Notes under the pieces: generated by a model
Databases searched by the model: none
What the model saw: only the letters and a program-made list of their open reading frames with translations
Told to the model about the DNA's origin: nothing
Shown here: positions 8,772 to 17,874 of the stretch, one piece after another
Position numbering within the stretch: position 1 is the stretch's first letter
Layout of the letters: each line of letters begins with the position of its first letter
Assembly (NCBI RefSeq): GCF_017874415.1
Contig: NZ_JAGGLM010000009.1
Coordinates: forward strand, 35,256-99,255
Direction of reading: 5' to 3'
DNA: 64,000 bases
From: Clostridium algifaecis
GTDB lineage: Bacteria > Bacillota > Clostridia > Clostridiales > Clostridiaceae
Made by a program: the position numbers and the translations under genes

Positions 8772-9074
8772 ATGATTAACATGGATCTTCAATTATTTGC
8801 CCATAAAAAAGGAATGGGTAGTACAAGAAACGGTAGAGACAGTGAAGCTAAGAGACTTGGAACCAAGGCAGCAGCAGGACAGTTTGTATTAGCTGGAAAC
8901 ATACTTGTTAGACAAAGAGGAACAAAGATTCATCCAGGAAATAATGTAGGAATAGGATCAGATGATACTCTTTTTGCTAAAGTTGACGGAATAGTTAAAT
9001 TTGAAAGAGTAGGAAGAGACAAGAAGAAAGCCAGTGTTTATCCTTTACCTGAAGAAGAGTTAGTAGTTGAATAA
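8772..9074 (+). CDS. rpmA: 50S ribosomal protein L27 with Prp-cleavable leader
   Basis: 100 residues. Body of the protein is typical L27 ([20 protein letters not shown]). It begins [14 protein letters not shown]: the LQLFA stretch matches the Prp recognition motif LNLQFFA of other Firmicutes, with cleavage expected between Phe and Ala. Start ATG 8772 follows gaggaggtg; a second in-frame ATG at 8781 also precedes the motif. Last gene of the operon, followed by a terminator. Confidence 0.97.
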   Translation: MINMDLQLFAHKKGMGSTRNGRDSEAKRLGTKAAAGQFVLAGNILVRQRGTKIHPGNNVGIGSDDTLFAKVDGIVKFERVGRDKKKASVYPLPEEELVVE

Positions 9075-9085
9075 TACTGTATAAT

Positions 9086-9109
9086 AGCACCCTTATGGGT
9101 GCTTTTTTT
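9086..9109 (+). terminator. Intrinsic terminator after rpmA
   Basis: Perfect 7-bp stem agcaccc/gggtgct with a 4-base loop and a run of seven T. Confidence 0.93.
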
Positions 9110-9138
9110 AAACTATGGTTAAAAATGGAGGAATATAA

Positions 9139-10413
9139 ATGTTTGTAGATACGGCTAGGATATTTGTAAAATCAGGTGACGGTGGAGATGGTGCAATATC
9201 ATTTAGGAGAGAAAAATATGTTCCACTTGGCGGACCTGACGGTGGAGATGGAGGAAATGGCGGAGATGTAATATTAGTATCCGATGAGAATAGTACTACA
9301 TTGATGGATTTTACATACAGAAAAAAATATAAGGCTGATAATGGAGAAAACGGGGCAGGTTCTAAATGTTTTGGTAGAAAAGGAAATGATCTTTATATAA
9401 AAGTTCCAATGGGTACCGTTGTTAAGGATGTTAATACAGATAAAATTATGGCTGACTTATCACATCCAGGAGATAAATATATAGTCTGCAAAGGCGGAAA
9501 GGGTGGAAAAGGTAATGTCAGGTTTACAACTCCTACAAGGCAGGCACCAGAATTTGCTGAGCCAGGTATGCCTGGTGAAGAAAGATATATTTTATTGGAA
9601 CTCAAGGTACTGGCAGATGTAGGACTTATTGGCTTTCCTAACGTTGGAAAATCAACGCTCCTTTCAGTTGTTACAAAGGCTACCCCTAAGATTGCAAACT
9701 ATCATTTTACTACATTAAATCCTAATTTAGGCGTGGTAAATATTCCGGGAATAAATAGCTTTGTGATTGCAGATATACCAGGAATAATTGAAGGGGCATC
9801 AAGTGGGGTTGGTCTTGGAATCAAATTTCTGAGACATATTGAAAGAACCAGACTTCTCATACATGTAGTTGATATATCGCAGATAGAAGGCAGAGATGCT
9901 TTTTCAGATTTTGTAAAGATAAATGAGGAACTTAAAAATTATGATGTAAAGCTCTGGAATAGGCCTCAGATAATTGCAGCCAACAAGGCCGATATGCTAT
10001 ATGATGATAAAATATTCGATGATTTCCAGAAAAAAGTATCAGAACTTGGGTATGGAAAGGTATTTAAAATATCAGCAGCTACAAAACGTGGGGTCGATGA
10101 TCTTATGAAGGAAGTAGCAAGAAGATTGAGTGAGATTCCTATTACTGATATGGAAATAGATGAGGCAGATAAGTTTGTGCCTGAAGATAAAAAGTTTACT
10201 TATACTATAAGAAAAGAAGAAAATACTTATATAGTTGAAGGAAGCTTTGTGGATAGATTGCTTGCTAGTGTTAATGTAAATGACTATAATGAGCTGAGAT
10301 ATTTTTATAAGGTACTTAGAAACAAGGGCGTTATGGAAGACTTAATAAAAATGGGAATCAAAGATGGGGATACAATAAAATTAAATGATTTTCAGTTTGA
10401 ATATTTGCTATAA
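9139..10413 (+). CDS. obgE: Obg-family GTPase ObgE/CgtA
   Basis: 424 residues in three parts: the glycine-rich Obg fold (residues ~1-158, with repeated GGDGG-type turns), the GTPase domain (G1 GFPNVGKST about residue 165, G3 DIPGIIEGA about residue 212, G4 NKAD about residue 281), and the C-terminal OCT domain (about 345-424). Obg acts late in 50S assembly and in stress signalling, and in Bacillus it affects sporulation entry. It starts behind tggaggaatata and is followed 20 bases later by nadD. The obg-nadD-yqeK run is typical, though yhbY, sometimes found between, is absent. Confidence 0.97.
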   Translation: MFVDTARIFVKSGDGGDGAISFRREKYVPLGGPDGGDGGNGGDVILVSDENSTTLMDFTYRKKYKADNGENGAGSKCFGRKGNDLYIKVPMGTVVKDVNTDKIMADLSHPGDKYIVCKGGKGGKGNVRFTTPTRQAPEFAEPGMPGEERYILLELKVLADVGLIGFPNVGKSTLLSVVTKATPKIANYHFTTLNPNLGVVNIPGINSFVIADIPGIIEGASSGVGLGIKFLRHIERTRLLIHVVDISQIEGRDAFSDFVKINEELKNYDVKLWNRPQIIAANKADMLYDDKIFDDFQKKVSELGYGKVFKISAATKRGVDDLMKEVARRLSEIPITDMEIDEADKFVPEDKKFTYTIRKEENTYIVEGSFVDRLLASVNVNDYNELRYFYKVLRNKGVMEDLIKMGIKDGDTIKLNDFQFEYLL

Positions 10414-10433
10414 TTTATTTTAGGAGAAGATGT

Positions 10434-11036
10434 ATGATTAGAAAAGCTATTTTTGGCGGTACTTTTGATCCTATACATAATGGTCACATACATATAGCTT
10501 ATGAAGCATTTTATAAACTTGATTTAAGTGAAGTTATATTTATGCCATCGGGTATTCCGCCTCATAAATTAGATAAAAAAATAACAGATCCATTTATAAG
10601 ATATAATATGGTAAAGGCCGCTGTAAAGAATGAGAAAAAATTTGTAGTAAGTGATTATGAAATTAATAGTCCAGACTTAAGTTATACTTATAAGACGCTT
10701 AGACATTTTAATGATTTAGAAACAAATGTAGAGTGGTATTTTCTAACGGGGACAGATTGCCTGATGGATATAGAGGAATGGAGTAATACGAGAGAAATAT
10801 TTAAATTATGTAAATTCGTAGTGTTTAATAGACCGGGTTTTGATATTGATAATATAATATGCCAAAAGAAAAAAATGGAGAAAAAGTATTCAGCGGATAT
10901 TATATTTCTGGATGCCAATCTTTTGGATATATCTTCTACTAATATACGTAAAAATATTAAAATTAATAGAAATGTAGGCTATCTTTTGCCAGAAAGTGTA
11001 TATAAAATTATAAAAGAATATAACCTTTATAAATAA
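10434..11036 (+). CDS. nadD: Nicotinate-nucleotide adenylyltransferase
   Basis: 200 residues. Transfers AMP from ATP to nicotinic acid mononucleotide in NAD synthesis. The nucleotidyltransferase signature is [15 protein letters not shown] (residues ~8-22, with the HxGH motif) and the C-terminal ISSTxIR-type motif is [11 protein letters not shown] (about residue 170). ATG start behind taggagaag. Co-directional and close to obgE and yqeK. Confidence 0.95.
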   Translation: MIRKAIFGGTFDPIHNGHIHIAYEAFYKLDLSEVIFMPSGIPPHKLDKKITDPFIRYNMVKAAVKNEKKFVVSDYEINSPDLSYTYKTLRHFNDLETNVEWYFLTGTDCLMDIEEWSNTREIFKLCKFVVFNRPGFDIDNIICQKKKMEKKYSADIIFLDANLLDISSTNIRKNIKINRNVGYLLPESVYKIIKEYNLYK

Positions 11037-11068
11037 AGATTATACAGTTTTGTTTTGGAGTGATTACA

Positions 11069-11638
11069 ATGTGGGATGAGGAAGAAATACAAGAATATTT
11101 AAAGGTTAACCTTAAAGCTACAAGATATGAACATAGTTTGGGGGTTAGAGACACAGCTGTAAAATTAGCAAAAATATATGGAGCAGATGAGAAAAAAGCA
11201 AGGATTGCAGGACTTGTTCATGATTGTGCAAAATATGTCCCGGGTGATGAACTTATATCTATTGCATCTGAAAATGATATCGCTATAGACGATGTCTTTA
11301 TGGAAACTCCGTCGCTTTTACATGGAGCAGTAGCTGCTGTTATTGCAAAAAATAAAATGGGAGTATACGATGATGATATATTAAGTGCTATAACATATCA
11401 TACTACAGGAAAAGAGAATATGAGTTTGATGGAAAAGATAATATATGTAGCAGATTATATTGAACCTAATAGAGATTTTCCTGGAGTTGATAGAATAAGA
11501 AAGGAAGCATTGGAGAATTTAGATACAGCATTACTTGATTCTTTTAACAGTACTATAAAACATGTTATTGATAAAAAAGAGCTTTTGCATTTAAATACTA
11601 TAAGGGGCAGAAATTATTTAATTTCTCAATATAAATAA
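11069..11638 (+). CDS. yqeK: YqeK-type HD-domain hydrolase (Ap4A)
   Basis: 189 residues. HD phosphohydrolase of the YqeK family: first ligand His in ATRYEHSLGVRD (about residue 19), HD pair in AGLVHDCAKY (about residue 50), later ligands in LLHGAVAA and ITYHTTG, and a final Asp in IYVADYIEPNR. Family members split diadenosine tetraphosphate symmetrically into two ADP. ATG 11069 is preferred over GTG 11060 because ttggagtg lies seven bases before it. In many clostridia yqeK is followed by an LCP gene and rsfS; here ridA follows after 29 bases, so those genes are not at this locus. Confidence 0.93.
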   Translation: MWDEEEIQEYLKVNLKATRYEHSLGVRDTAVKLAKIYGADEKKARIAGLVHDCAKYVPGDELISIASENDIAIDDVFMETPSLLHGAVAAVIAKNKMGVYDDDILSAITYHTTGKENMSLMEKIIYVADYIEPNRDFPGVDRIRKEALENLDTALLDSFNSTIKHVIDKKELLHLNTIRGRNYLISQYK

Positions 11639-11667
11639 TTTACATAAATAAAAATGGAGGTTTTTTT

Positions 11668-12048
11668 ATGAAAAAGCAAATAATAAGCACTAAAAAAGCA
11701 CCAGGTGCAGTAGGACCGTACTCACAAGCAGTTAAGGCAGGAGATTTTTTATTTGTATCAGGTCAAATTCCGATTGATCCAGAAACAGGGGAACTGATTT
11801 CAAATGATATACAGAAAGCTGCTGAAAGATCTTTAGAAAATATAGGGGCAATTTTAAATGAAGGCGGCAGTTCATTTGATAAAGTTGTTAAAACTACAGT
11901 ATTTGTAAAAAACATGTCAGATTTTGCAAAGGTAAATGAAGTTTATGCTAGATATTTTAAAAGTGATATGCCTGCAAGATCATGTGTGGAAGCTAAACTT
12001 CCAAAAGATTCTTTAGTAGAAATTGAAGTTATAGCAATATCAGATTAG
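11668..12048 (+). CDS. ridA: RidA/YjgF enamine/imine deaminase
   Basis: 126 residues, the family's standard length. Landmarks: APGAVGPYSQAVKAGDFLFV at the N-terminus, GQIPIDPETGEL, and the active-site Arg and Glu region ARSCVEAKLPKDSLVEIEVI. RidA hydrolyses reactive 2-aminoacrylate made by PLP enzymes such as serine dehydratase. ATG behind tggaggt. Followed by a terminator-like hairpin. Confidence 0.96.
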   Translation: MKKQIISTKKAPGAVGPYSQAVKAGDFLFVSGQIPIDPETGELISNDIQKAAERSLENIGAILNEGGSSFDKVVKTTVFVKNMSDFAKVNEVYARYFKSDMPARSCVEAKLPKDSLVEIEVIAISD

Positions 12049-12084
12049 CTTTAAATTTTGAATCTTCTAATGAATTTTGATTGG

Positions 12085-12130
12085 TACCGTTGATTATTTT
12101 TGTTTTAATTAATTGACGGTATTTATTTTA
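12085..12130 (+). terminator. Probable intrinsic terminator after ridA
   Basis: A 12-bp stem with two G-T pairs (taccgttgatta at 12085-12096, taattgacggta at 12110-12121) and a T-rich tail (tttatttt). Confidence 0.65.
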
Positions 12131-12158
12131 ACAAATAAATGTACAGGAGAATATAATA

Positions 12159-13061
12159 ATGCACAGTAATAAGATATTTTTTAATGTAGAAGAAGGAGAA
12201 CAAGGTCTCAAATTGAGGGAATATCTTAGAAAAAACAAGAAATTTTCAGGGAGACTAATAAAAGGCGCAGCTTTAGATGGAAGAATTGAAGTGAATGATA
12301 ACAGAACTAAATTGAATTATATATTGAAATTACATGATATAGTTTCTATAGATTTAGCTAAAGAAGAGACTCAAAATGTAGAACCGGAAAAAATGGATAT
12401 TGATATTGTATATGAAGACGAAGATGTATTAGTGGCAAATAAAAGGCCTGGTATGGTTGTACATCCTACTAAGAGTTATCAAAGTGGCACACTGGCAAAT
12501 GGATTATTATATCATTTCAGAGAAGAGGGAGAAAGCTGTATAGTAAGGTTAGTCAGTAGATTGGATATGGATACTTCAGGACTCGTTATAGTTGGTAAAA
12601 ATCAATTTGCCCATATGTGTTTGGCTAGGGATATGAAAAGTGAAGATTTTGAAAAAAGTTATATTGCAATTGTGCATGGTAATATGGAAAATAAGAGAGG
12701 AACTATAGATTTACCTATATATAGACCTGAAAATGTTATGGGAATAAAGAGAATAATTGATGACAGAGGTCAAAAAAGTATAACCCACTATAATGTTTTA
12801 GAGAGTATGAAGGGCGGAGATATTGTCAAACTTACACTGGAAACAGGTAGAACACATCAAATAAGAGTCCATTTGAGCAGTATTGGATATCCTATTTATG
12901 GAGATTCTCTTTATTGTGAATATGATGATTCTAAATACATAAATAGACAGGCACTTCATGCATATAGGTTAAAATTTCCTCATCCAAGAACAGGTAAGGT
13001 AGTAGAACTTGAAACAGATTTACCAGATGATATGAAAAGATTAATAGATAAAATAAGCTGA
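12159..13061 (+). CDS. RluD-family rRNA pseudouridine synthase
   Basis: 300 residues. An N-terminal S4 RNA-binding domain (LREYLRKNKKFSGRLIKGA, residues ~19-37) precedes the pseudouridine synthase core, whose catalytic Asp lies in RLDMDTSGLVIVGKN (about residue 137). LETGRTHQIRVHLSSIGYPI (about 230-249) is the other strongly conserved stretch of the RluA/RluC/RluD group. Which uridine is modified cannot be told from the sequence. Monocistronic, between the ridA terminator and a convergent D,D-carboxypeptidase gene. Confidence 0.93.
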   Translation: MHSNKIFFNVEEGEQGLKLREYLRKNKKFSGRLIKGAALDGRIEVNDNRTKLNYILKLHDIVSIDLAKEETQNVEPEKMDIDIVYEDEDVLVANKRPGMVVHPTKSYQSGTLANGLLYHFREEGESCIVRLVSRLDMDTSGLVIVGKNQFAHMCLARDMKSEDFEKSYIAIVHGNMENKRGTIDLPIYRPENVMGIKRIIDDRGQKSITHYNVLESMKGGDIVKLTLETGRTHQIRVHLSSIGYPIYGDSLYCEYDDSKYINRQALHAYRLKFPHPRTGKVVELETDLPDDMKRLIDKIS

Positions 13062-13090
13062 AGATGTACTTAATAATAAATCTTCAGCTT
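13055..13090. terminator. Hairpin between convergent genes
   Basis: Perfect 11-bp inverted repeat (aagctgaagat / atcttcagctt) that includes the stop codon of the pseudouridine synthase gene. No strong T run on the + strand; it may serve as a weak shared terminator. Confidence 0.6.
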
Positions 13091-13094
13091 AATA

Positions 13095-14324
13095 CTATTC
13101 ATTTGAAATTTTATTTTTTTTTATTAAAAACGCGGATATTATTATCAAAATAATTATTGAAGCTAAAACGAGATACTGCATATTTAAATGTGATATCTTA
13201 TTTTGATTTCCAGTATAAATACTACTGGATGAATTATTTACACCACTTAAAAGCTGCAAATTTCCTACGTTTTTACCATTTAAAGAAAACTCTGCTTCAT
13301 CAACTGTATCACCCTTTTTAAAAGATTTTAAATTTAAATTATTGTCTTTTAATTTAAAAGTAGGAGTAGAATTATCTCCAATTTCTCTATCATAGTAAAA
13401 ATCTGATGCAGCAATTAATGGCACAGATAAATTATTTTTATTATAATTAGCTATAATATCTCCTTTAGAATAAAGTTTTTCAAATTTGAAGTTATTATAA
13501 CCATAGTTGAATAATGATATAGCATCTGGAAAGAAAGTTTTATTTTTATCATGGACTAAAGCCACAATTAATTGGTGATTTCCTCTAATGGCTGTTGCTA
13601 CATATGAATGTAGAGATTGAATTGTATAGCCTGTTTTACCACCTATACAGCCTTCATAGTAATAATGAGACTGTTTTTGAATCAATCTATTTTCATTCCA
13701 AACAACTCTTTCATTCTTGGATTTATTAGTAGGTTTAATTGTGTAAGAAACTGTACTTGCTATCTTGGAATAATTTGAATTTTTAGATAGTTCCTTCATA
13801 ATTAATGATAAATCCTTTGCAGAAATATTATGATTTTTATCAAATAAACCACTTGGATTAACAAAATGAGTATGTAGTGCACCTAATTCTAAAGCTTTTT
13901 TATTCATTTCATCAACAAACTTATTTACAGAACCATTACCAACATATTCTGCAAGTGCCATTGCACAATCATTATCTGAAGCGAGCAACAAACCATATAA
14001 TAAATCTCTTACTTTTAATTTTTCACCTTCAATAAGGCCAAGCCTGGTTCCATCAATTTTTGGCGGATTACTTCCTATTGTAACTTCATTATCTAAATTT
14101 GTTTTTTCCAGTACCAATAGAGCAGTCATTATTTTAGTAGTAGAAGCTGGAGGATAAGCTGTATCCGGATTCTTTGAAAATAGAATTTCACCAGTAGTAG
14201 CATCTAGTAATACAGCGCTGTCGGCTGAAACAGAAGGAGGCGGATCTTTTGCATAAGCTTTAAAAGATGTGCTACAGCTAATTAAAAATAACCATAGTAC
14301 AATAAAAATTACTGATTTTTTCAT
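13095..14324 (-). CDS. dacF: D-alanyl-D-alanine carboxypeptidase (DacF-like, peptidase S11)
   Basis: 409 residues. Penicillin-binding-protein motifs in order: SxxK in PASTTKIMTALL (about residue 61), SDN in LLASDNDCAMALAEYVG (about residue 117), and KTG in GCIGGKTGYT (about residue 228). It removes the terminal D-Ala of stem peptides, which lowers cross-linking. N-terminal signal MKKSVIFIVLWLFLISCS could be cut as a lipoprotein (LISC) or later at AYA-K; a C-terminal membrane helix (LVLASIIILIIISAFLI) followed by lysines is a second anchor. DacF is the forespore member in Bacillus; the S11 assignment is firm, the DacF label is by similarity. Monocistronic on the - strand, divergent from comEA. 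Confidence 0.92.
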   Translation of the reverse strand: MKKSVIFIVLWLFLISCSTSFKAYAKDPPPSVSADSAVLLDATTGEILFSKNPDTAYPPASTTKIMTALLVLEKTNLDNEVTIGSNPPKIDGTRLGLIEGEKLKVRDLLYGLLLASDNDCAMALAEYVGNGSVNKFVDEMNKKALELGALHTHFVNPSGLFDKNHNISAKDLSLIMKELSKNSNYSKIASTVSYTIKPTNKSKNERVVWNENRLIQKQSHYYYEGCIGGKTGYTIQSLHSYVATAIRGNHQLIVALVHDKNKTFFPDAISLFNYGYNNFKFEKLYSKGDIIANYNKNNLSVPLIAASDFYYDREIGDNSTPTFKLKDNNLNLKSFKKGDTVDEAEFSLNGKNVGNLQLLSGVNNSSSSIYTGNQNKISHLNMQYLVLASIIILIIISAFLIKKNKISNE

Positions 14325-14440
14325 ATTTTCCTCCTTAAATTATATACAACAACATTATATCAAAAAAATACAATATGTGCGACATAATTTTTAATATTTG
14401 TCAATAATAAAGATATTAAGAATTACTGGAGGATTTAATT

Positions 14441-15097
14441 TTGAATATAATAAATAAAATAACTGATTATATTATAAGGAAGTGCAAGTCAAATAATAAG
14501 AAGATAATAGGATCTATTATTATCCTGGTCATATTCATGGTATTTCTAATTGTTGGGTATTTCAATTCAAGACCTGTCAGCAGCAAGAATAGTGAAGATG
14601 TATTTAAACAGAAAAGTTATGATGTAGAAAATAAATCAAATAATAAAAATTCCGGTAAAAGTGAAGGAAACATAACTGTTTATATAAATGGTGAGGTTAA
14701 GAAACCAGGAGTATATGTTTTGAAAAATGATAGCAGAATTGAAGATCTGGTTAAAACTTCTGGAGGATTTTTAGATGATGCAGATACTTATAAATTAAAT
14801 TTAGCAAAGAAATTGAAGGATGAAGATTATATATCCGTAGATAAAAAACAAAATTCCGGCAGTAATGTGCCTCAGAATTCTAGTTCTGGCATAAGCCAGG
14901 ATGGAAAGGTAAATATAAATAAAGCGTCTAAAGAAGAATTGAAGGAGATTCCTGGAGTAGGAGATGTGACCGCACAGAAAATAATAGACTATAGGGAGAA
15001 GAATGGAGAGTTTTCGTCTATAGAAGATATAAAAAAAGTAGGAAGAATAGGAGATAAGACATTTGAAAAAATAAAGGATAAAATTGATGTTAGATAA
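14441..15097 (+). CDS. comEA: ComEA-type DNA-binding competence protein
   Basis: 218 residues, TTG start behind tggaggattt. One N-terminal membrane segment (IIGSIIILVIFMVFLIVGYF, about residues 23-42), a flexible Ser/Asn-rich stretch, an SLBB domain (INGEVKKPGVYVLKNDSRIE, about 80-100), then a helix-hairpin-helix domain (NINKASKEELKEIPGVGDVT, about 153-172). ComEA is the membrane-tethered receptor that pulls double-stranded DNA across the wall for ComEC. Here comEC is about 8.5 kb away, separated by the opp operon, and lacks part of its usual architecture. Monocistronic, followed by a strong terminator. Confidence 0.93.
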   Translation: MNIINKITDYIIRKCKSNNKKIIGSIIILVIFMVFLIVGYFNSRPVSSKNSEDVFKQKSYDVENKSNNKNSGKSEGNITVYINGEVKKPGVYVLKNDSRIEDLVKTSGGFLDDADTYKLNLAKKLKDEDYISVDKKQNSGSNVPQNSSSGISQDGKVNINKASKEELKEIPGVGDVTAQKIIDYREKNGEFSSIEDIKKVGRIGDKTFEKIKDKIDVR

Positions 15098-15122
15098 TTA
15101 TATTCTTTTGAAATATGTAAAT

Positions 15123-15165
15123 AAAAGCCATATTTAGTTTTCAATTAAATATGGCTTTTATGTGT
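15123..15165. terminator. Bidirectional intrinsic terminator between comEA and oppA
   Basis: Perfect 14-bp stem (aaaagccatattta / taaatatggctttt) with A and T runs on either side, serving the + strand comEA and the - strand opp operon. Confidence 0.9.
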
Positions 15166-15194
15166 TTTTCATTTTATAAACTTTTTATTAAAAG

Positions 15195-16844
15195 TTATTT
15201 TTGGAGACTGGCATCTCTGAATATAAAGAAACCTAAGTTTGATATGTGAACATTTTTAAGTTTCTTATTCATACAAACAACTTCAGTATAGTAATAAATA
15301 GGTATGATAGGAAGATCTGTCATTAATTGATCTTCTGCAGAGTGAAGTAAAACTGCTCTTTTTGCTTTGTCAGGTTCAGCTTTTGCTTGAGCAATCAATT
15401 GATCGTATTTAGTATTTGAATATCCTGTATTGTTGTTGCCATTACCGGTTGTAAACATATCAAGAAAAGTCATGGCATCATTGTAGTCAGCTATCCATCC
15501 ATCTCTTCCTAATAAGAAGTTATGTTTTTGCAGGTCAGTTAAATGTACTTTTCTTTCAACATTTCTTAAAGTAATATTTATTCCAAGGTTCTTTTTCCAC
15601 ATATCTTGAACTGCTTGAGCTATATTCTGATGATTTTGCATTGTATTGTATAGAATTTCTAATTGAGGGAAACCTTTACCATCAGGATATCCAGCTTCAG
15701 CTAAAAGTTTTTTGGCCTGTGATACATCAGCAGTTTTGGGAAGGTATTCTTTATTGGTAAATTCATTCCCATTTGAATCACTTGTGCCTAAAGGTACGAA
15801 TGAAGTAGCAGGTTTTTCACCGCCTTTTGAAATCTTTTCTACTATAGAGGTTCTGTCTATAGCAAGATTAAGAGCTTTTCGAACTCTTGCATCACTTAGA
15901 ACCTTAGCAGCCTGTGAATTGACGCCTTTTGCCTGAGGTGACACATTTATATCATAAAAGTAAGTTCCTAAATAAGGGTATGACTTTGCAGTTCCATCTT
16001 TTAATAAACCAGGAATTTCAGCAGCAGGAGGTTTATCTATTAAATCAAGCTGTCCTGTTTTAAAAGCTGAGTAATAACTGCTTTCATTCTCTAAAGTTTT
16101 AAATTCGATTCTATCAATCTTTACATTTTTAGCATTCCAGTAGTTGGAATTTTTTTCGAAGTTTAAACTGTCTTTTTGCTTATATTCCACCATTTTGAAT
16201 GGACCATTAGATATATATGTTTCTGCCTTTGTTGCCCAGGTAGTTGGATTTTTCTCAACAATGTCTTTTCTCACAGGAGCATAGGTAGGAAAAGCTGTTA
16301 GAGATATAAAATAAGGTGTAGGACTTTCAAGTGTAGCAACTAATGTGTAATCATCTGTTGCTTTAACACCTACATTTGCTGCAGTAGATTTTCCTGTATT
16401 ATAAGCTTCACCATTTTTTAAATAGAATAACTGGTAAGCGTATTGGGAAGCTGTTTTTGGATCAAGTGCTCTTTTCCATGCATATTCAAAATCTGATGCT
16501 TTAACTGTTTTTCCATCAGACCATTTTGCTTTTTTTCTTAAATGGAAAGTATAAGTAAGACCATCACTTGAAACGTCCCATTTTTCAGCAACACCAGGTA
16601 CAGACTTTTCATTTTTATCTAGATTTGTCAATCCTTCAAAGGCATTAGTAATTACATGACCACCTTCAACTGAATTGTTTAGACCAGGATCAATAGTTTT
16701 TGGATCGGCAGCAATATTTACTTTTATTGTACTTTTACCGGTAGTATTACCGCCGGTTTTGGAAGTGCCGCATCCAGTAAACAATGAACCCATAAGTGTA
16801 AGTGACATTGTAACTGCAAGAATTTTAAATTTGTTCTTTAACAT
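15195..16844 (-). CDS. oppA: Oligopeptide ABC transporter substrate-binding lipoprotein
   Basis: 549 residues, SBP_bac_5 family. A lipoprotein signal (MLKNKFKILAVTMSLTLMG then LFTGCGTS) gives a cysteine for lipid anchoring near residue 25. Family stretches include IAADPKTIDPGLNNSVEGG, VPGVAEKWDVSSDGLTYTFH, and YAWKRALDPKT. It captures peptides outside the membrane and delivers them to OppBC. The start ATG 16844 follows aggaggga; 29 further upstream codons are open but lack a ribosome binding site and would spoil the signal peptide. Last gene of oppB-C-D-F-A, with a 43-base gap from oppF. Confidence 0.95.
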   Translation of the reverse strand: MLKNKFKILAVTMSLTLMGSLFTGCGTSKTGGNTTGKSTIKVNIAADPKTIDPGLNNSVEGGHVITNAFEGLTNLDKNEKSVPGVAEKWDVSSDGLTYTFHLRKKAKWSDGKTVKASDFEYAWKRALDPKTASQYAYQLFYLKNGEAYNTGKSTAANVGVKATDDYTLVATLESPTPYFISLTAFPTYAPVRKDIVEKNPTTWATKAETYISNGPFKMVEYKQKDSLNFEKNSNYWNAKNVKIDRIEFKTLENESSYYSAFKTGQLDLIDKPPAAEIPGLLKDGTAKSYPYLGTYFYDINVSPQAKGVNSQAAKVLSDARVRKALNLAIDRTSIVEKISKGGEKPATSFVPLGTSDSNGNEFTNKEYLPKTADVSQAKKLLAEAGYPDGKGFPQLEILYNTMQNHQNIAQAVQDMWKKNLGINITLRNVERKVHLTDLQKHNFLLGRDGWIADYNDAMTFLDMFTTGNGNNNTGYSNTKYDQLIAQAKAEPDKAKRAVLLHSAEDQLMTDLPIIPIYYYTEVVCMNKKLKNVHISNLGFFIFRDASLQK

Positions 16845-16887
16845 AATGTCCCTCCTATTAAAATTTAATTTATTTAAATAATTTATA

Positions 16888-17871
16888 TTATTTAATGCAT
16901 AAATGACAGGCAACATAATGATTGTTACCAATATCTTTTAAATTCGGTTCCTGACTGGAACATACTTTATTAGCATATTTGCATCTATCTTTAAATCTGC
17001 ATCCTGGTGCAGGGTCTATTGGAGAAGGAGTTTCACCCTCCAGCGTTATTCTCTTATTTTTAGCTGCCATGTCAGGATCAGGTATAGGTATTGCAGATAA
17101 TAGTGCTTTAGTATAAGGATGCAGTGGATTATCATAAAGCTCATTACTTTCAGCAAGTTCTACAATTTTACCAAGATACATCACTCCAATTTTAGTAGAT
17201 ATATGTTTTACCATTGACAAATCGTGTGCTATAAATAAGTAAGTGAGGCCGAAGTCATTTTGAAGATCCTCAAGCATATTTACAACCTGGGCCTGGATTG
17301 ATACATCAAGGGCAGATATAGGTTCATCGCAAACTATAAACTCAGGTTGTACTGCAAGAGCTCTCGCTATTCCTATCCTTTGCCTTTGACCTCCGGAAAA
17401 TTCATGAGGATATCTGTTTGAATGATCCTTGTTTAAGCCAACTTTATTTAAGAGATATTGAATTCTTTTTTGTTTTTCTTTTTTGTTCATGAGATTGTGT
17501 ATATCAATGGATTCACCTATTATATCTCCTACTGTCATTCTTGAATCAAGAGATGCATATGGATCTTGAAATATCATTTGCATTTTTCTCCTGTAGGGGA
17601 GCATTTTAGCTGGAGAAAATTTAGATATATTAACACCGTTGTATATGATTTGTCCTTGTGTTGGTTCATATAACTTAATTATGGTTCTACCTGTAGTAGT
17701 TTTTCCACAGCCTGATTCTCCAACTAATCCAAGAGTTTCTCCTTTGTTAATTGTAAAAGATACATTATCTACAGCTTTAACATTGCTGATTGTTTTCCCA
17801 AAAAAATCTTTTTTTGCTGGAAAGTATTTTTTAAGATTTTTAATTTCAATAAATGGATTAATATCTGCCAT
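16888..17871 (-). CDS. oppF: Oligopeptide ABC transporter ATP-binding protein OppF
   Basis: 327 residues. Walker [10 protein letters not shown] (about residue 55), signature [17 protein letters not shown] (about 158-174), Walker [13 protein letters not shown] (about 178-189), H-loop FIAHDLSMV. The C-terminus has the Opp/Dpp extension with a cysteine cluster ([14 protein letters not shown]). Energises peptide import with OppD. Its ribosome binding site overlaps the end of oppD; only 3 bases separate the genes. Confidence 0.95.
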   Translation of the reverse strand: MADINPFIEIKNLKKYFPAKKDFFGKTISNVKAVDNVSFTINKGETLGLVGESGCGKTTTGRTIIKLYEPTQGQIIYNGVNISKFSPAKMLPYRRKMQMIFQDPYASLDSRMTVGDIIGESIDIHNLMNKKEKQKRIQYLLNKVGLNKDHSNRYPHEFSGGQRQRIGIARALAVQPEFIVCDEPISALDVSIQAQVVNMLEDLQNDFGLTYLFIAHDLSMVKHISTKIGVMYLGKIVELAESNELYDNPLHPYTKALLSAIPIPDPDMAAKNKRITLEGETPSPIDPAPGCRFKDRCKYANKVCSSQEPNLKDIGNNHYVACHLCIK

Positions 17872-17874
17872 TTT

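Noticed and set aside
16845..16931. 29-codon upstream extension of oppA
   Set aside because: It has no ribosome binding site and would put a long stretch before the lipoprotein signal; aggaggga precedes ATG 16844.
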